DNA of 49,901 bases, taken from contig DBQD01000014.1 in the NCBI GenBank assembly GCA_002305715.1, forward strand, positions 78,314-128,214, read 5' to 3'. Under the pieces are notes generated by a model, which saw nothing but the letters and a program-made list of their open reading frames with translations, was not told the DNA's origin and did no database searches. The translations under genes were made by a program, and so were the position numbers. This DNA comes from Proteiniphilum sp. UBA1403. GTDB lineage: Bacteria > Bacteroidota > Bacteroidia > Bacteroidales > Dysgonomonadaceae. This document shows positions 25,013 through 34,191 of the stretch, in pieces; the first letter of the stretch is position 1, and the number at the start of each line of letters is the position of its first letter.

Positions 25013-27004
25013 TCAAAAAGTTAGAGGTGAAAGTCGAGAAATTAACTCATCTCCCAGAGCCTTCTTCTCTTCAATGTGTTTGAGGGTTGCAATTACAAAC
25101 GGATTTTTGTCAAATGCACCTCTAACATATTCAAAATCCATTGCCCGATCCTGAATGTTACCATCGGCTCCAAAACCAGTTTTAAAAGAAAGAGAAAATT
25201 CTTTCTTAGCATCACAATAGATCATCTCGTCGAGACTTACCACACTTTCTTTCCATTTCTCTACTATCCCAATGACATCTGCTGCAGTGATTTCATTAGC
25301 ATTGAGATGATAAAACGATTGAATTTTATCCCAAGCCCATGTCCATTCATTTTCGTAATAATCCTGATGCAACTTCTCGAAGATGTGATTAATGTCTTTG
25401 AGTTTGGATAATTCTCCTGACTCAATTTTGTTTAATAGATCGTCGATCTCCGTTTTGGGAGCAATCAATCCTGATATATCTACCCACTCTCCTAGACCTG
25501 GCCTATTGCCTGGATCTAACCGTTTTCTGATCTCCTCGTTGCTCTTGAAATGGGTGCCCTCCAATCGTTTAATGATAGAATTTCCTAAGAATTTATGCAC
25601 AATGATATCATAAAGATGTAATCCTCTTTGTAGGGATCGATTGGTGATTATACAGCTTTGGAATGTATAAATCTCGGAAGTCTCACCGGCTGTCTCCTGT
25701 AGGTTCTTCAGGATATCAATACCTGCAAATACCTTTTGAATGGTGTAGGGACTTAGCAGATTGAAATTGATACAATCGAGCCGGTTCGGATCTTTACGCT
25801 TATCCCGTTCTGGCCATTTCTTTGCGTCACGAATAGTCCCCACACTGCGCAGATTGACTCCCGGAGCTATGTAGGTACTATTGTCCTTTTCAACAAGATA
25901 TGAAAAAGGAAGGTTCGATGTGTCCGCATGTTGTGAATGACGTCCTAAAATCAGAGAGAACGCACCAACTTTGGCTGGCCATAACACATATGAATTACTG
26001 GTTGTCTTTGCACCTCGTTCAACAATACCCTGATGAATTGGGCCAAGCTTATACATGTGATTGCTCTGGTTTGATCCTGATCCAGCATTCATGAAAGAGA
26101 ACATTCCAGCGATAAGCAGGGTCGATTTGTGATGTGTCACAGTATAGGGTCCGGCAAAAAGTGCGCAAGCTTCTCCGTTCTCTCCCTGACAATTGCTGAA
26201 AAAGAGTGAGTCGGAGGCTGAATATCCATGGTCGATGTGGCAGGCCTGGCCCACAAAACAACGGGTAATTATAGAACCTCCATCAATCGTTGAACCGGAT
26301 GAGATTATAAAGTCTTCGGCAATTACATTGCGTCCAATATAAACCGGATCATGGACATTGCTATTGATGCTCCCATTTTTCAATTTCATAGCACCCGTAA
26401 TTTTACAATGTTCACCAATAAGTACATTCTTAATGTAACCTACATTCACAATCATACTATTTGAACCGATAATCCCCCTGTTGGATGCATGCTTTTCGCA
26501 ATAAGAGTCAATGATGGTTTTCATGCGTTCAATCAAGATCGGTCGATGTCGGTAAAGGGAATAAATGTATGCAAAGTGGGCAGATAATTTGTCGTTGATG
26601 TGCACCTCTCGCCCTCCAGTCTCGTTCAGAACATTCACTTGTACCCCATTCCCAAATGTGGTCATGCCATCAACCAATATTACATCCACATTTTGAATGA
26701 AACAATCGTTACCTATTGAATAGTTGGCAATATAATTATGCACATTTTCGATGACAACGTTATCTCCAATTTCGCAATTGTGGATGACAGCATTGTTAAT
26801 TCCGGAATGTTTTTGAAGACCTCCAGCAAGTTCAAACCAGCTTTTAAAAATACCAAGGCGAATCTTTCCCGAGAATTGTGTGTTTTTCACATAATGTGTG
26901 TCGAAGCTATCTTTTACTGTTACCTCTTCCCAGTTGGAGCAAGTACAACCGTTTTTTTCAAGTTGTTCAATCTCTATTTGTGTTAGATTCCTATATTGAC
27001 ACAT
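25013..27004 (-). CDS. DUF4954 family protein with left-handed beta-helix
   Basis: A 663-residue cytoplasmic protein without signal peptide. Residues about 60-420 carry irregular hexapeptide-type repeats (GDNVVIENV, GNDCFIQNVDVI, GEHCKITGAMKLKNG, IGRNVIAEDFIISSGSTIDGG), as in acyltransferases or nucleotidyl-sugar enzymes of beta-helix type. The C-terminal 200 residues are helical. It matches my memory of DUF4954, a family common in Bacteroidota and of unknown function. The close link to cysE suggests a link with acetyl transfer or cysteine supply, but this is inference and I see no proven active site. An inverted repeat lies upstream of the start, beyond the recA terminator. Confidence 0.8.
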   Translation of the reverse strand: MCQYRNLTQIEIEQLEKNGCTCSNWEEVTVKDSFDTHYVKNTQFSGKIRLGIFKSWFELAGGLQKHSGINNAVIHNCEIGDNVVIENVHNYIANYSIGNDCFIQNVDVILVDGMTTFGNGVQVNVLNETGGREVHINDKLSAHFAYIYSLYRHRPILIERMKTIIDSYCEKHASNRGIIGSNSMIVNVGYIKNVLIGEHCKITGAMKLKNGSINSNVHDPVYIGRNVIAEDFIISSGSTIDGGSIITRCFVGQACHIDHGYSASDSLFFSNCQGENGEACALFAGPYTVTHHKSTLLIAGMFSFMNAGSGSNQSNHMYKLGPIHQGIVERGAKTTSNSYVLWPAKVGAFSLILGRHSQHADTSNLPFSYLVEKDNSTYIAPGVNLRSVGTIRDAKKWPERDKRKDPNRLDCINFNLLSPYTIQKVFAGIDILKNLQETAGETSEIYTFQSCIITNRSLQRGLHLYDIIVHKFLGNSIIKRLEGTHFKSNEEIRKRLDPGNRPGLGEWVDISGLIAPKTEIDDLLNKIESGELSKLKDINHIFEKLHQDYYENEWTWAWDKIQSFYHLNANEITAADVIGIVEKWKESVVSLDEMIYCDAKKEFSLSFKTGFGADGNIQDRAMDFEYVRGAFDKNPFVIATLKHIEEKKALGDELISRLSPLTF

Positions 27005-27042
27005 ATACGATAAATATTATTTAATCCTTTACCATTTTTCGA

Positions 27043-27061
27043 CTAACCTTATAAGGGTTAG
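27043..27061. promoter_or_regulatory. Inverted repeat ahead of the DUF4954-cysE unit
   Basis: CTAACC (27043-27048) pairs with GGTTAG (27056-27061), and the two bases inside each arm also pair imperfectly. It lies about 40 bases upstream of the DUF4954 start and outside the recA terminator. It could be an operator or an RNA hairpin; no clear -7 box was found next to it. Confidence 0.3.
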
Positions 27062-27072
27062 GTTACATTATG

Positions 27073-27105
27073 AAAAAGCGAGGTTCCGGTAGGAAACCTC
27101 GCTTT
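27073..27105 (-). terminator. Rho-independent terminator of recA
   Basis: On the minus strand AAAGCGAGGTTTC pairs with GGAACCTCGCTTT around a short loop, and the T residues continue (27077-27073). It starts five bases after the recA stop codon. Confidence 0.93.
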
Positions 27106-27109
27106 ACAA

Positions 27110-28126
27110 TTATTTCTGTTCCTTAAGAGCAGCATAAATAAGTTTTTCTAATTCTTCAGATAATTCAGGATTGTCCCGTATTGCCATCTTAGCTGCATCA
27201 CGACCCTGACCCAATTTAGTGTCATTATAACTGTACCATGATCCACTTTTTTTGATGATGTTTAGTTCAACACCCATATCGATGATCTCTCCGGTTCGGG
27301 AAATACCCTCTCCAAACATAATATCGAATTCGGCTTTGCGGAATGGAGGGGCAAGTTTATTTTTAACAACCCTTACACGAGTAGGTTTTCCTATTTGCTC
27401 TTCACCCTCTTTTATGGGAGAACCGTTCCCCCGGATATCGAGGCGTACAGATGCGTAAAATTTCAGAGCATTACCTCCAGTTGTGGTTTCAGGGTTGCCA
27501 AACATTACCCCAATTTTCTCTCTTAACTGGTTGATGAATATGCAAGTAGTGTTTGTCTTACTTATTGTAGATGTAAGTTTTCTAAGCGCTTGGGACATCA
27601 AACGAGCTTGTAAACCCACATTGGAATCTCCCATATCACCCTCAATTTCCTTCTTTGGGGTAAGAGCTGCCACAGAGTCGATAACAATGATATCCACCGC
27701 AGAGGAGCGAATCAACTGTTCAGTAATTTCCAATGCTTCTTCTCCACTACTGGGTTGTGAGATCAGCAGCTCGTCGGTATTTACACCCAGCTTCTCCGCA
27801 TAAAAACGGTCAAAAGCATGCTCAGCATCAATAAATGCAGCCACGCCCCCTGTTTTTTGTGCTTCTGCAATAGCGTGGATAGCGAGTGTAGTTTTACCAG
27901 ACGATTCGGGTCCATAGATTTCAATGATGCGTCCACGTGGATAACCACCCACGCCCAACGCCAAATTCAATCCAATAGAACCTGATGAAATGACCGGAAC
28001 TTCTTCTACCTTTTCATCTCCCATCTTCATGATAGACCCTTTACCATACGTCTTTTCAATCTTGTCCATCGCTGCCCGCAACGCTTTTAGTTTTTCACTG
28101 TTTTTGTTCTCTTTACCTTCTTCCAT
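27110..28126 (-). CDS. recA: Recombinase A
   Basis: A 338-residue RecA, which forms filaments on single-stranded DNA for homologous recombination and SOS induction. Walker A is GPESSGKT at residues 72-79 (Lys78), Walker B is the IIVIDSVAAL strand, and the L2-type loop sequence GNPETTTGGNALKFYAS is intact. The N-terminal helix (about 10-33) and the C-terminal domain are present, and the length is normal. It is 47 bases downstream of bcp on the same strand with no promoter box in the gap, so the pair is likely one transcription unit. No LexA-like box was recognised upstream. Confidence 0.98.
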   Translation of the reverse strand: MEEGKENKNSEKLKALRAAMDKIEKTYGKGSIMKMGDEKVEEVPVISSGSIGLNLALGVGGYPRGRIIEIYGPESSGKTTLAIHAIAEAQKTGGVAAFIDAEHAFDRFYAEKLGVNTDELLISQPSSGEEALEITEQLIRSSAVDIIVIDSVAALTPKKEIEGDMGDSNVGLQARLMSQALRKLTSTISKTNTTCIFINQLREKIGVMFGNPETTTGGNALKFYASVRLDIRGNGSPIKEGEEQIGKPTRVRVVKNKLAPPFRKAEFDIMFGEGISRTGEIIDMGVELNIIKKSGSWYSYNDTKLGQGRDAAKMAIRDNPELSEELEKLIYAALKEQK

Positions 28127-28173
28127 AATGTACTGTTTCGTCCTCTTTACTTTTAGTCGTTTATCTAATAATG

Positions 28174-28635
28174 TTATCCCATCTTTAAAATCTGATCGGC
28201 ATGATTCCCAGTGTCGACACTCTTTCCAGAGATAATGTGGGTAATAATACCCTGTTCATCTACTAAATAAGTGGTACGCACAGTTCCCATATATTTTTTG
28301 CCCATCATCGACTTCTCCTTCCATACACCAAAAAGTTGTACAATCTTTTTATCGGTATCCGTAATTAGCGGAAATGGCAAATTATACTTGTCGATGAACT
28401 TCTGATGCGATTTTGCACTGTCGACACTCACTCCCAAAATCGCGTATCCCGCTTTTATAAGATTAGTATACCCATCTCGTAGACTACAAGCCTGAGCAGT
28501 ACACCCAGGGGTGTTATCCTTGGGGTAAAAATAAAGAGCTATTTTTTTACCAAGAAAACTGCTTGCTTTCACCGGTTGACCATTTTGGTCAATTCCGAGA
28601 TCCTCGGGTATTTTATCGCCAATTTGTAGTGCCAT
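28174..28635 (-). CDS. bcp: Thioredoxin-dependent peroxiredoxin (BCP/PrxQ)
   Basis: A 153-residue atypical two-cysteine peroxiredoxin that reduces hydrogen peroxide and organic peroxides with thioredoxin. The active-site segment YPKDNTPGCTAQACSLRD supplies the peroxidatic Cys45 and resolving Cys50, as in E. coli BCP. The length and the thioredoxin-like fold are typical. It is the first gene of a probable bcp-recA unit with its own promoter box at 28665-28672. Confidence 0.95.
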   Translation of the reverse strand: MALQIGDKIPEDLGIDQNGQPVKASSFLGKKIALYFYPKDNTPGCTAQACSLRDGYTNLIKAGYAILGVSVDSAKSHQKFIDKYNLPFPLITDTDKKIVQLFGVWKEKSMMGKKYMGTVRTTYLVDEQGIITHIISGKSVDTGNHADQILKMG

Positions 28636-28664
28636 TGATTTTTAGCTGTTAGGAATTCGTTTCT

Positions 28665-28672
28665 CAAAGATA
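28665..28672 (-). promoter_or_regulatory. Candidate -7 box of bcp
   Basis: The minus strand reads TATCTTTG (28672-28665), matching TAnnTTTG, 29 bases before the bcp start codon. No good TTG is seen at the -33 position. It probably drives both bcp and recA. Confidence 0.58.
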
Positions 28673-28750
28673 GTAAAAAACCGATTATTTAGAGGTAGTA
28701 ATAATAAAAAGTACTATAACCCTCATATGTAATAACTCAGTTTGAAATTT

Positions 28751-29875
28751 TTATACTGTTTTGAATATGCCTCCAGGAAGAGAAGCAACAATATTTTTAA
28801 TTTCCAATTCAAGGAGAATCATAAATAACTCTGTAACCGGTATATTGAGGGATACAGAAAGTGCATTGACCTGCATGGCCCCTTCGCTTTGGAGCAAATT
28901 AATAACCTTTGCTTCTGTTTCTGTTAACTCTAAAAATAGATCACGTTGTAGAGGTGTCTCTTTTGTTTTGCTTTCCTCCCATCCCATATGTTTCATCAAA
29001 TCGGCTGCACTTTGTAATAGCACTGCTTTATTATCAGATATCAGTCGATTACAACCCGTAGACATTCTGTCGTTTACACGTCCTGGAACAGCAAAAACCT
29101 CGCGGAAGTAGGAGTTGGCAATATCGGCTGTTGTGAGAGATCCTCCTTTTTCTCCCGATTCGACGACTACTACTGCATCTGACATGCCTGCCACTATGCG
29201 ATTTCTCTTTACAAAGTTGTGTCTATCAGGCTTGTTTCCACTGGGAAACTCAGTAAGCAAAGCTCCTGTTTGCAGTAGTTCAATTGCTGTTTGACGATGT
29301 ACGGCCGGATAGATCCGGTCGAGGCCATGTCCTAATACAGCCACAGTTGATAATCTATTTTGCAATGCTGCTCTATGTGCATTGATGTCGATGCCGTATG
29401 CAAGACCACTGACAATCTGTATATCTGGAAATTGAACTGCAAGGTCGCGAATGAATGATCGACAGAAGTCTTGACCATAACGAGTTTCATTGCGAGATCC
29501 TACAATGGCAATTACCTTTTTGCGATTAAAGTCAACATTACCTTTGGCATACATAAGTATTGGAGCATCAACACACGATGAAAGCCGTTGTGGATAGTCA
29601 GCGTCAGTGTAGAACAGGAGGCGGAGGTTATTTTTTGTCACAAACTCGAGTTCTTTTTCCGCTTGTTGCAAGACCGATGGTTTGCGTATCTCTTCTATCA
29701 GTTTTCTACTTATCCTAGGAATGGATTCTAGTTTACGGATATCATCTTTGAAAATAGACTCCTCGTCGCCTACTACATCCATTAAGTTGCGGGCGTGCAT
29801 CACCCCCACACCTTTTATTAGTGTGAGAGCAATTCTATATAAAGACTTGTCGGGCATGTTTATAACAGACAGCAA
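28751..29875 (-). CDS. dprA: DNA-processing protein DprA
   Basis: A 374-residue DprA/Smf protein, which loads RecA on incoming single-stranded DNA during transformation. An N-terminal helix-hairpin-helix/SAM-like region (about 1-80), the Rossmann core with VGSRNETRYG at 125-134, SGLAYGIDINAHRAAL at 156-171 and GHGLDRIYP at 182-190, and a C-terminal winged-helix domain (about 310-374) are all present. An in-frame ATG at 29857 (MPDKSLY) could also be the true start. It follows the thioesterase gene by 57 bases and probably shares the purL transcript. Other competence genes are not in the window. Confidence 0.95.
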   Translation of the reverse strand: MLSVINMPDKSLYRIALTLIKGVGVMHARNLMDVVGDEESIFKDDIRKLESIPRISRKLIEEIRKPSVLQQAEKELEFVTKNNLRLLFYTDADYPQRLSSCVDAPILMYAKGNVDFNRKKVIAIVGSRNETRYGQDFCRSFIRDLAVQFPDIQIVSGLAYGIDINAHRAALQNRLSTVAVLGHGLDRIYPAVHRQTAIELLQTGALLTEFPSGNKPDRHNFVKRNRIVAGMSDAVVVVESGEKGGSLTTADIANSYFREVFAVPGRVNDRMSTGCNRLISDNKAVLLQSAADLMKHMGWEESKTKETPLQRDLFLELTETEAKVINLLQSEGAMQVNALSVSLNIPVTELFMILLELEIKNIVASLPGGIFKTV

Positions 29876-29932
29876 TTCTTAAATAGCTGCCAGCTTTTTT
29901 AGTGAAGACTATTTGCCTTCATTTGTTACATT

Positions 29933-30340
29933 TCAGCAAATATAATCTTTGAATGCATCGTCAAAGACATCAGGAGTCGATAATTTGCCATTCACAAGGT
30001 TTACCACTTCTATCTTAGCCTTGGCGCAAACTACTTCATCGGGTAGTCGGATTATTTCCTGGTGAAAGACATATTTTACATTAACTCTTTCGATTTTGGA
30101 TATAGTACATTTAAATTTGTCCATTCCAATTAGTGGGACCTTGTATCGTATATCCACCTTTGCTACCACAGCATCGATTCCTTCAAGGTGAAGTTGGTGA
30201 AAATTTAATCCCACCTTCTCCAGAAACTCATGGCGTGCAACCTCAAAATAGTGTTGATAGTTTGCGTTGTTTACGTGCCCCTGCGTATCGCATTCATAAT
30301 CGCGCACCTTCATTTTATGTTCAAAAATGGGTTTTACCAT
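29933..30340 (-). CDS. Acyl-CoA thioesterase, 4-hydroxybenzoyl-CoA thioesterase-like
   Basis: A 135-residue single hotdog-domain protein. The motif around Asp18 (CDTQGHVNNANYQHYFE, then AR-x-E) is that of the 4HBT group, with Asp18 as catalytic residue and His22-Val-Asn forming the substrate pocket. It should hydrolyse short or medium acyl-CoA thioesters; the actual substrate is not visible. Only one base separates the purL stop codon from this start codon (TGA-C-ATG on the minus strand), indicating translational coupling, though no metabolic link to purine synthesis is obvious. Confidence 0.87.
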   Translation of the reverse strand: MVKPIFEHKMKVRDYECDTQGHVNNANYQHYFEVARHEFLEKVGLNFHQLHLEGIDAVVAKVDIRYKVPLIGMDKFKCTISKIERVNVKYVFHQEIIRLPDEVVCAKAKIEVVNLVNGKLSTPDVFDDAFKDYIC

Positions 30341-30341
30341 G

Positions 30342-33300
30342 TCATTTATTTTTTTTGTTTTTCACCCATTCCCTTGCATTGGCGAAGGCTTCCATCCAGG
30401 GGGTCACTTCATGTTTGCGGTAGTTATACGGATAAAATGCATTCTGCCATGGGAATATTGTACGCTCCAGGTGTGGCATCATAGCCAAATGACGTCCATC
30501 TGCAGAGCATACAGCTGCTGTAGCATAGTCAGATCCGTTGGGATTTCCGGGGTATGAATCGTATAAATATTTGGCTGCAATATTGTAACGAGATGCCTCT
30601 TCAGGCAACACAAAACGTCCTTCTCCGTGTGCGACCCAGATGCCTAATTTGTTGCCTTCGAGTGATCTGAACATTACAGAATTGTTCTTTGGAATCTCTA
30701 CGCATACGAAGCTCGACTCAAACTTGTGAGACAGGTTGTGTGCCATTCTAGGATGCTTGTCTCCCATTTCCGGGTAAATAAGTCCCAGTTCCATCAGTAG
30801 CTGACACCCATTACAAATTCCCAAACTCAATGTGTCCTCACGAGCAAAAAAGTTTTCGAGTGCCTTTTTCGCTTTTTCGTTATACCGGAAGCCACCAGCC
30901 CAACCTTTTGCTGAACCGAGTACATCGGAGTTGGAAAAGCCTCCACAGAAGACAGCAAACTGTACATCTTCCAAGGTTTCACGGCCCGATGTCAAGTCGG
31001 TCATGTGGACATCCTTAACATCAAATCCAGCGAGATACAATGAATAAGCCATCTCACGTTCACCATTTGTACCTTTCTCTCGAATGATCGCTGCGGTTAG
31101 TCCTGAACGCTCCTTGCGATATGGATTCAGCCCCAGGTCTTCCATCTTACCCGTGAAAGAAGACTTGATCTCAAACTGAAGAGGTTGGAGTTTATAATTG
31201 TTATAGCGTTCCGATGCACATACAGCGCCACTTTGTTTGCGATCAAGCAGATAAGAGGATTTGTACCAGATATCTCGGAGATGGTCAATGTCAAACTCTT
31301 GCCAGAAATCATCCTTAGCGATGATCAATTTCCGCTCTTCTATGGGGCGTGCTACAATTGCAAAACCCACCCCGTAATCGTCAAATATCTTCTCAACCAG
31401 GCGGTGATGTTTCACCTGTATGATCACACCAGGGTTCTCAGAGAAGAGAATCTTAATTAAATCAGCATGTCTAATTTTATCGAGGTGCGCTTCAATTCCA
31501 CCTTGAGGGTTGGCAAAACACATCTCCAGCATGGTAGTAATCATACCTCCGGCCGAGATGTCATGTCCGGCAAGTATCAAACCACGACTTGCAAGCTCTT
31601 GAATCGCAGCAAAAGCATTCTTGAAATATTCAGTATCTGTTACAGAGGGAGCTTCATCTCCAATCTTACTATGAGTCTGAGCAAAAGCCGATCCTCCAAG
31701 CTTGAAAGAATCGAATGAGAAATCAACATAATAGAGATACGTGCCTTTTATGTAGGCTAGCACAGGTGATACAATCTTACGAATGTTCTTTACTTCAGCA
31801 GCAGCAGAGATGATGACAGTGCCGGGAGAATATACCTTGTCATCTCCATATTTTTGTGTCATAGAGAGTGAATCCTTTCCGGTTGGTATATTGATGCCCA
31901 GTTCACTGGCAAAATCAGAACAGGCTTCAACTGCTCTGTAAAGTCGTGCATCTTCACCTTCGTTGCGACAAGGCCACATCCAGTTAGCACTCAAGGAAAC
32001 ACCCTGTAAGCCGTGGGTGAGCGGTGCAAAAACAATGTTAGTCAGTGCTTCTGCAATTGCCATTACCGATCCTGCAGCAGGATCAATCATTGCCACCTGT
32101 GGCGCATGACCGAGAGAGGTTGCCATACCTGCATAGCCTCTATAATCGAGAGTAATTGCTCCACAATCGCTCAGCGGTAATTGAATCTCTCCTTGGCATT
32201 GTTGTCTGGCAATCTTTCCTGTGACTGAACGGTCCACCTTATTAGTAAGCCAATCCTTACATGCCACTGCTTCCAGCTTAAGCACGTTTTCAATATAGGT
32301 ACCTAACTGTTCGGGGTTGTATTCAGGAGCTTCGTATATTTCGTCTAGGGTGTTATCTTCCATGATAGTTACCGGTGGTTTTCCAAAGAAGTCCTCCAAC
32401 TCCATGTCAATTGGTTTGGTGCCATCCGGTTGACGAAAAGTGAAACGCATGTCGTTGGTAGTTTCGCCTACTACATACATAGGGGCCCGTTCACGTGAAG
32501 CGATACGTTCAATCCGTTCAATGTCTCTTTGTTCGACAAGTAGTCCCATTCGTTCTTGACTTTCATTGCCGATGATCTCTTTTGCCGATAGGGTCTTATC
32601 GCCCACCGGTAACTTGTCGATATTAATGACTCCTCCTGTTTTTTCTACCAACTCAGAGAGGCAGTTCAAATGACCTCCTGCACCATGATCGTGAATGGAA
32701 ACAATTGGATTTTCTTCCGACTCGGCCAATGTGCGAATTACATTGGCGACACGTTTCTGCATTTCTGGATTCGCACGTTGTACAGCATTTAGCTCAATAC
32801 CCGATGAGTATTCACCTGTATTGACAGACGATACGGCACCTCCACCCATGCCAATACGGTAGTTGTCTCCACCCAGTACCACTACTTTTTCGCCACTATG
32901 CGGTTCTTCTTTTAATGCATCACGTTTGTTTGCATAACCGATACCACCAGCCAGCATGATTACCTTGTCGTACCCAAACTTCTTATAGTTCTCGGCATGT
33001 TCAAAGGTAAGTACAGAACCGCAGATCAAAGGTTGACCAAACTTGTTCCCAAAGTCGGAGGCTCCATTGGATGCTTTTATTAATATTTGTTCAGGTGTCT
33101 GATAGAGCCATTTACGCGGTGAAATCGTTTGTTCCCATTCGCGACCCTCTTCCAAACGAGGGTAGGAGGTCATATAGATAGCAGTACCTGCAACGGGAAG
33201 AGAACCTTTTCCACCGGCAAGTCGGTCTCGTATTTCCCCTCCAGTTCCGGTTGAAGCCCCATTGAATGGTTCTACTGTAGTTGGGAAATTATGTGTCTCG

Positions 33301-34040
33301 GCTTTGAGTGAAAGAATACTTTCTACCTCTGTGGTTCTATAATAATCAGGTTTATCACCGCTTGCTGGAGCAAATTGTTCAATAACCGGACCTTGTACGA
33401 AAGCCACATTGTCTTTGTAGGCCGAGATAAGTAAGTTTGGATTGACTTGCGACGTGCGTTTGATCAGTTGGAAAAGGGAGAGTTCCTTTTCTTCACCGTC
33501 GATGATAAATTTACCATTAAATATCTTGTGACGGCAGTGTTCCGAATTCACCTGAGAGAAGCCGAATACTTCACTGTCGGTTAGTTTACGCCCCATTTTA
33601 CGGCTTACGCTGTTCAGATATTCAATCTCGTCCTCACTCAGTGCGAGTCCCTCGGAAATATTATAGGCCGAAATATCATCGATATAAATGATTTCTTCCG
33701 GTTGTTTATCGATGTTAAATAGTGCCTGATCGAGGCGTTCATATTTACGTTGAAGCATCGGGTCAAATTCGAATAGAGCGCCCTCCTTCAGTGGAGTATA
33801 TTCTTCAATTCGGCTGATGCCATTGATGCCCATATTCTGCGTGATCTCCACGGCACATGTACTCCACGGGGTGATCATTTCCCTACGTGGTCCAATGAAG
33901 GGAGAGTGTATGGTCTCAGTAGTGAGCAACGATGCGTTCCCGAAGAGCCAGGTCAGTTTTTCTATTGTTTCAACAGAAAAAGACGATGATGATTCTACAG
34001 CAATTATGCTTTGAGAGGGAGTACGGAAAAATGAAATCAT
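30342..34040 (-). CDS. purL: Phosphoribosylformylglycinamidine synthase (large PurL)
   Basis: A large single-chain FGAM synthase, the fourth step of purine synthesis (FGAR + glutamine + ATP to FGAM). From the start at 34040 it has 1232 residues; the open frame extends 26 codons further, but the promoter (box 34068-34061) lies inside that extension, so MISFFRTPSQ is the better start. The FGAM synthase core includes VNSEHCRHKIFNGKF, AETHNFPTTVEPFNGASTG and SIHDHGAGGHLNCLSELVE. The C-terminal class I glutaminase has its nucleophile Cys1076 in GICNGCQ, with HGEGRF and PHLERTIFP downstream. It starts a probable purL-thioesterase-dprA unit and is divergent from the LysE-type gene. Confidence 0.96.
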   Translation of the reverse strand: MISFFRTPSQSIIAVESSSSFSVETIEKLTWLFGNASLLTTETIHSPFIGPRREMITPWSTCAVEITQNMGINGISRIEEYTPLKEGALFEFDPMLQRKYERLDQALFNIDKQPEEIIYIDDISAYNISEGLALSEDEIEYLNSVSRKMGRKLTDSEVFGFSQVNSEHCRHKIFNGKFIIDGEEKELSLFQLIKRTSQVNPNLLISAYKDNVAFVQGPVIEQFAPASGDKPDYYRTTEVESILSLKAETHNFPTTVEPFNGASTGTGGEIRDRLAGGKGSLPVAGTAIYMTSYPRLEEGREWEQTISPRKWLYQTPEQILIKASNGASDFGNKFGQPLICGSVLTFEHAENYKKFGYDKVIMLAGGIGYANKRDALKEEPHSGEKVVVLGGDNYRIGMGGGAVSSVNTGEYSSGIELNAVQRANPEMQKRVANVIRTLAESEENPIVSIHDHGAGGHLNCLSELVEKTGGVINIDKLPVGDKTLSAKEIIGNESQERMGLLVEQRDIERIERIASRERAPMYVVGETTNDMRFTFRQPDGTKPIDMELEDFFGKPPVTIMEDNTLDEIYEAPEYNPEQLGTYIENVLKLEAVACKDWLTNKVDRSVTGKIARQQCQGEIQLPLSDCGAITLDYRGYAGMATSLGHAPQVAMIDPAAGSVMAIAEALTNIVFAPLTHGLQGVSLSANWMWPCRNEGEDARLYRAVEACSDFASELGINIPTGKDSLSMTQKYGDDKVYSPGTVIISAAAEVKNIRKIVSPVLAYIKGTYLYYVDFSFDSFKLGGSAFAQTHSKIGDEAPSVTDTEYFKNAFAAIQELASRGLILAGHDISAGGMITTMLEMCFANPQGGIEAHLDKIRHADLIKILFSENPGVIIQVKHHRLVEKIFDDYGVGFAIVARPIEERKLIIAKDDFWQEFDIDHLRDIWYKSSYLLDRKQSGAVCASERYNNYKLQPLQFEIKSSFTGKMEDLGLNPYRKERSGLTAAIIREKGTNGEREMAYSLYLAGFDVKDVHMTDLTSGRETLEDVQFAVFCGGFSNSDVLGSAKGWAGGFRYNEKAKKALENFFAREDTLSLGICNGCQLLMELGLIYPEMGDKHPRMAHNLSHKFESSFVCVEIPKNNSVMFRSLEGNKLGIWVAHGEGRFVLPEEASRYNIAAKYLYDSYPGNPNGSDYATAAVCSADGRHLAMMPHLERTIFPWQNAFYPYNYRKHEVTPWMEAFANAREWVKNKKNK

Positions 34041-34060
34041 ATCTCTGTTATTTAGATATG

Positions 34061-34091
34061 CAAAAGTACATGAAAATAGAGGCATTTCCAA
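34061..34091 (-). promoter_or_regulatory. Promoter of purL
   Basis: On the minus strand TTG (34091-34089) is followed after 20 bases by TACTTTTG (34068-34061), a full -33/-7 match. The start codon at 34040 is 20 bases downstream of the box. No purine riboswitch-like structure is possible in so short a leader. Confidence 0.8.
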
Positions 34092-34118
34092 GCCGGTAAC
34101 TTGAAAACTAAAACTCAT

Positions 34119-34149
34119 TTTGCCCGTTTTTAAAATGGAAGTATCTTTG
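34119..34149 (+). promoter_or_regulatory. Promoter of the LysE-type gene
   Basis: TTTG at 34119-34122 and TATCTTTG at 34142-34149 are separated by 19 bases, an excellent Bacteroidota promoter. The start codon follows 42 bases later. The promoter lies back to back with that of purL. Confidence 0.82.
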
Positions 34150-34191
34150 CGACCGGTTTAACATCACGTTATCATAAAAAGTGAATGATTT

